Source: CAWEFA01 sp963851385 (lineage in GTDB: Bacteria; Bacteroidota; Bacteroidia; Bacteroidales; DTGW01). Taken from it: DNA of 64,000 bases. Below are positions 61,902-64,000 of the stretch, piece by piece. The position numbers were made by a program, and so were the translations under genes. Below the pieces are notes generated by a model. That model had not been told where the DNA came from and did not search any database. It was given only the letters and a program-made list of their open reading frames with translations. Numbering within the stretch: the stretch's first letter is position 1; every line of letters begins with the position of its first letter. The stretch is from the NCBI GenBank assembly GCA_963851385.1, contig CAWKPE010000016.1, positions 62,001 through 126,000 of the forward strand, given 5' to 3'.

Positions 61902-64000
61902 ATGATGAATATGAAATCAAGAGCGACATTGGGCCGGACGTTGACCCCGATCCTATCGGGGCTGGCGACGGTTGTGGCCTTGGCATGGCTGGCCCCGATC
62001 CTACTCCGATCGGATCGGAGTGGATCGGGACTGGTCTGGGCGCAACAGGACGGGCTTGCCCCGAATTCCGAGGCGGGGCTTGTAGGCCGCTGGCCTTTCG
62101 ATGAAGGCGCCGGCACGAACACGGCGGATGTGTCGGGGAATGGGCGCGCCGGCACGTTGCAGGGTAATCCGTTGCCGATTTGGACGAGCGGTGTGAGCTC
62201 GAACGCGCTGGGATTTGACGGGCTGCAAAATCGGGTCGAGGTGCCGGATGACGCGGGGTTGTCGCCGACCAATGCGCTGACGTTGGCCACGTGGGTAAAG
62301 GCGGCGACGAATATCACCAGCGAGGCCGTGGCGAAGTGGACCACCAACGGCCCCGACTCCGTCGGGGTAAAGCTTGCCCCGATCGAATCGGGGTTGGGCG
62401 GTTATATGTTGTCGCTGACCAATGGGTACCCGTCGCTGGAGTTGACGCTGGACGGCGTGTACGCGCATTTGGTGGGGGCGCTGGGGTTGGCCGACACGAA
62501 CTGGCATCACATGGCAGGGCACGTACGACGGCGCACAGATGGCAGTGTATTTGGACGGCGAGATGAATGGCAGTATGGCGGCGACTGGCACGATTGATGT
62601 GGTGACGGTGCCGTTGTTGGTGGGCTTGCTTGAGGGGGTATTGGACGATGTGCGGATCTACGATCGGGCGCTCAGCGCCGACGAGGTACAGGCACTCTGG
62701 GACGACGGCAACAGCAACGGCCAGACCGATACTACTTCAGGTCTGACGCTCGGCGACTTGCCGCCGGTGATCACCACGCAACCGCAGAGCCAGACTGTGT
62801 GTGCGGGTCAGACTGCCAGCTTTACGCTCACCGCCTCCGGCACCGGGCCTTTCACCTACCAATGGCGCAAAAACAGCCTCATACTCACCAACAGCGGCAC
62901 TGTCTCGGGTGCCACCAGCAATACGCTGACGTTAACGGGCGTCAAACCGTGGGACGCCGGCATCTATACGGTGACGGTGAGCAACGCCTACGGCAATGTC
63001 GTCAGTTTCTGTATCGCGTTAAGGGTTTTCAGTCCATCCGGCGTTGTGGCCTGGGGCGACAACACTTCGGCCAGACCAATGTTCCATCTGGCCTGACGAA
63101 CGCGGTGGCGATTGCCGGAGGTGCCGTTCACAGTCTGGCACTCAAGAGCGACGGCACGGTGGTGGCCTGGGGCGACAATAATTTCGGCCAGACCAATGTT
63201 CCCACCGACTTGACGAACGTGGTGGCGATTGCCGCGGGTTACATCATAGTCTGGCGCTCAAGAGCGACGGCACGGTGGTGGGCTGGGGCGACAACGATTA
63301 CGGCCAACCAATGTTCCCGCCGGCCTGACGAACGTGGTGGCGATTGCTGCGGGTTGGTTTCACAGTCTGGCGCTCAAGAGCGACGGCACGGTGGTGGCCT
63401 GGGGCGACAACACTTACGGCCAGACCAATGTTCCATCTGGCCTGACGAACGTGGTGGCGATTGCTGCGGGTTGCTATCATAGTCTGGCGCTCAAGAGCGA
63501 CGGCACGGTGGTGGCCTGGGGCTGACAACATTACGGCCAGACCAATGTTCCCCCCGGCCTGACGAACGTGGTGGCGATTGCCGGAGGCGACATCCATAGT
63601 CTGGCGCTCAAGGGCGACGGCACGGTGGTGGCCTGGGGCGACAACTTACGGCCAGACCAATGTTCCCACCGGCTCTGACGAACGCGGTGGCGATTGCGCG
63701 GGTGGGGTTTTACAGTCTGGCGCTTAAGGGCGACGGCACGGTGGTAGGCTGGGGCGACAACAGTTACGGCGAGACCGATGTTCCCTCGGGCCTGACGAAC
63801 GTGGTGGCGATTGCTGCGGGTAGCTTCACAGTCTGGCGCTCGGCGACTTGCCGCCGGTGATCACACAACAACCGACGAATCAGACGGTCAATGCGGGAGG
63901 GAATGCGACGTTAAGCGTGACGGTTTCTGGCACCGGGCCCTTCACCTACCAATGGCGCAAAAACAGTCTCATACTCACCAACAGCGGCACCGTCTCGGGT
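61902..64000 (+). CDS. Secreted LamG / Ig-like / RCC1-like repeat protein, many indels, runs off the window
   Basis: From ATG 61902 (AAGAGG four bases before) the protein has a signal-like hydrophobic segment, then a LamG/concanavalin-like domain: VGRWPFDEGAGTNTADVSGN, ATWVKAATNIT, GYMLSLTNGYPSLEL. One extra G at 62517-62519 breaks it; repaired it reads WHHMAGTYDGAQMAVYLDGE and VLDDVRIYDRALSADEVQAL. An Ig-like domain follows (PPVITTQPQSQTVCAGQTAS, FTYQWRKNSLILTNSGTVSG), then about seven RCC1/BNR-like repeats (VVAWGDNTYGQTNVPSGLTN, AIAAGCYHSLALKSDG), and another Ig-like domain at the window edge. Several single-base losses and gains split the repeats. Such proteins are abundant, secreted and of unknown function in PVC bacteria. 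Confidence 0.8.
61945..61961. repeat. CCCCGA-family palindrome in the LamG gene signal region
   Basis: CCCCGAT-CCT-ATCGGGG; encodes TPILSG in frame in the signal segment. Confidence 0.85.
61993..62030. repeat. Nested CCCCGA-family palindromes
   Basis: Outer CCCGATCC (61994-62001) pairs with GGATCGGG (62022-62029). Exactly between them lies ACTCCGAT-CGG-ATCGGAGT (62003-62021), an 8+3+8 palindrome. It looks like one element inserted in another; it encodes APILLRSDRSGSG in frame. Confidence 0.8.
62059..62078. repeat. Degenerate CCCCGA-family palindrome
   Basis: CCCCG / CGGGG arms around AATTCCGAGG, flanked by GCTTG on both sides; in frame. Confidence 0.6.
62351..62367. repeat. CCCCGA-family palindrome in LamG domain
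   Basis: CCCCGAC-TCC-GTCGGGG followed by TAAAGCTTG; encodes PDSVG in frame. Confidence 0.85.
62377..62393. repeat. CCCCGA-family palindrome in LamG domain, second copy
   Basis: CCCCGAT-CGA-ATCGGGG, nine bases after the previous copy; encodes APIESG between VKL and GGYMLSL, which would otherwise join smoothly. Confidence 0.85.
62748..62921 (+). repeat. Ig-domain direct repeat, copy 1
   Basis: Starts CTCGGCGACTTGCCGCCGGT and encodes LGDLPPVIT...QWRKNSLILTNSG. Near-identical start and end recur at 63841-64000. Confidence 0.75.
63043..63840 (+). repeat. RCC1/BNR-like tandem repeats, 117-bp unit, about seven copies
   Basis: Each unit encodes about 39 residues (VVAWGDNxYGQTNVPxGLTN, then VVAIAAGxxHSLALKSDGT). 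Copies are highly similar in DNA, with GATGGCACGGTGGT-type words recurring. Single-base gains or losses occur in most copies. In RCC1-type proteins such repeats form a beta-propeller. Confidence 0.85.
63841..64000 (+). repeat. Ig-domain direct repeat, copy 2
   Basis: Recurrence of 62748-62921 with local divergence in the middle (CCGACGAATCAGACGG versus CCGCAGAGCCAGACTG), continuing off the window. Confidence 0.7.

Noticed and set aside
63043..63840. Regular 117-bp repeats considered as a CRISPR array
   Set aside because: The units are contiguous, coding and RCC1-like, with no short repeat/unique spacer alternation.

Overview
The window is a chimera of two unrelated bacterial sequences that meet at about position 46,580-46,605. 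The left 46.6 kb is AT-rich and looks like a Bacteroidetes genome. It has an HU protein and a tRNA-Ser preceded by TAnnTTTG-type -7 elements, little use of Shine-Dalgarno sites, PAS-rich sensor kinases, and giant secreted beta-helix proteins in an operon that ends with a gliding-motility/type IX secretion C-terminal domain. The right 17.4 kb is GC-rich with Shine-Dalgarno sites. It carries an argH fragment, gph, an RRM protein, a glycogen-debranching enzyme, lpxR, a DUF481 protein, a cyclase, a gamma-carbonic-anhydrase-like protein, a Mut7-C protein, tRNA-Cys and large HYR/LamG/RCC1-like secreted proteins. A Verrucomicrobia/PVC-type organism is the best guess, at low certainty. At the junction both genes (a giant adhesin on + and argH on -) are cut in mid-domain, so an assembly or cloning chimera is far more likely than natural transfer.

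Left part, in order: partial IS transposase; HU; tRNA-Ser(TGA); a ClC transporter with CBS domains; a multi-PAS histidine kinase split by two small indels; a STAS-like protein; two response regulators; a chemosensory operon (CheA with one indel, CheW, methyl-accepting protein) and a hypothetical protein; a copper-resistance group (mini metal-binding protein, copper P-type ATPase, Spy/CpxP-like protein); a hybrid histidine kinase; a 135-bp MITE-like element; an FAH-family hydrolase; pgl and zwf (oxidative pentose phosphate entry). Then come a 3,897-residue secreted beta-strand-repeat protein, three small secreted PKD-like proteins and a CTD-bearing protein. A paralogous giant gene with a homologous upstream region begins next and is cut by the junction.

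Right part: argH (truncated, -), DUF4412-like protein (-), phosphoglycolate phosphatase (+), RRM protein (-), glycogen debranching enzyme (+), FMN-binding split-barrel protein (-), lpxR (+), DUF481 beta-barrel (-), cyclase (+), gamma-CA-like hexapeptide protein (-), Mut7-C RNase (+), a small lipoprotein (+) and tRNA-Cys. The last 26 bp of the tRNA-Cys region recurs 5,027 bp downstream, as attL/attR sites would, bracketing a 1,428-residue HYR-repeat secreted protein. A LamG/Ig/RCC1-like protein then runs off the end.

Two themes recur. First, many genes are broken by single-base indels, often in homopolymers, that can be repaired on paper; they are much denser in the right part and probably sequencing errors. 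Second, the right part holds a family of about ten short palindromes, mostly 17 bp with consensus CCCCGAYNNNRTCGGGG, several inside reading frames. A related 20-bp palindrome adds six residues to a normally conserved stretch of ArgH.
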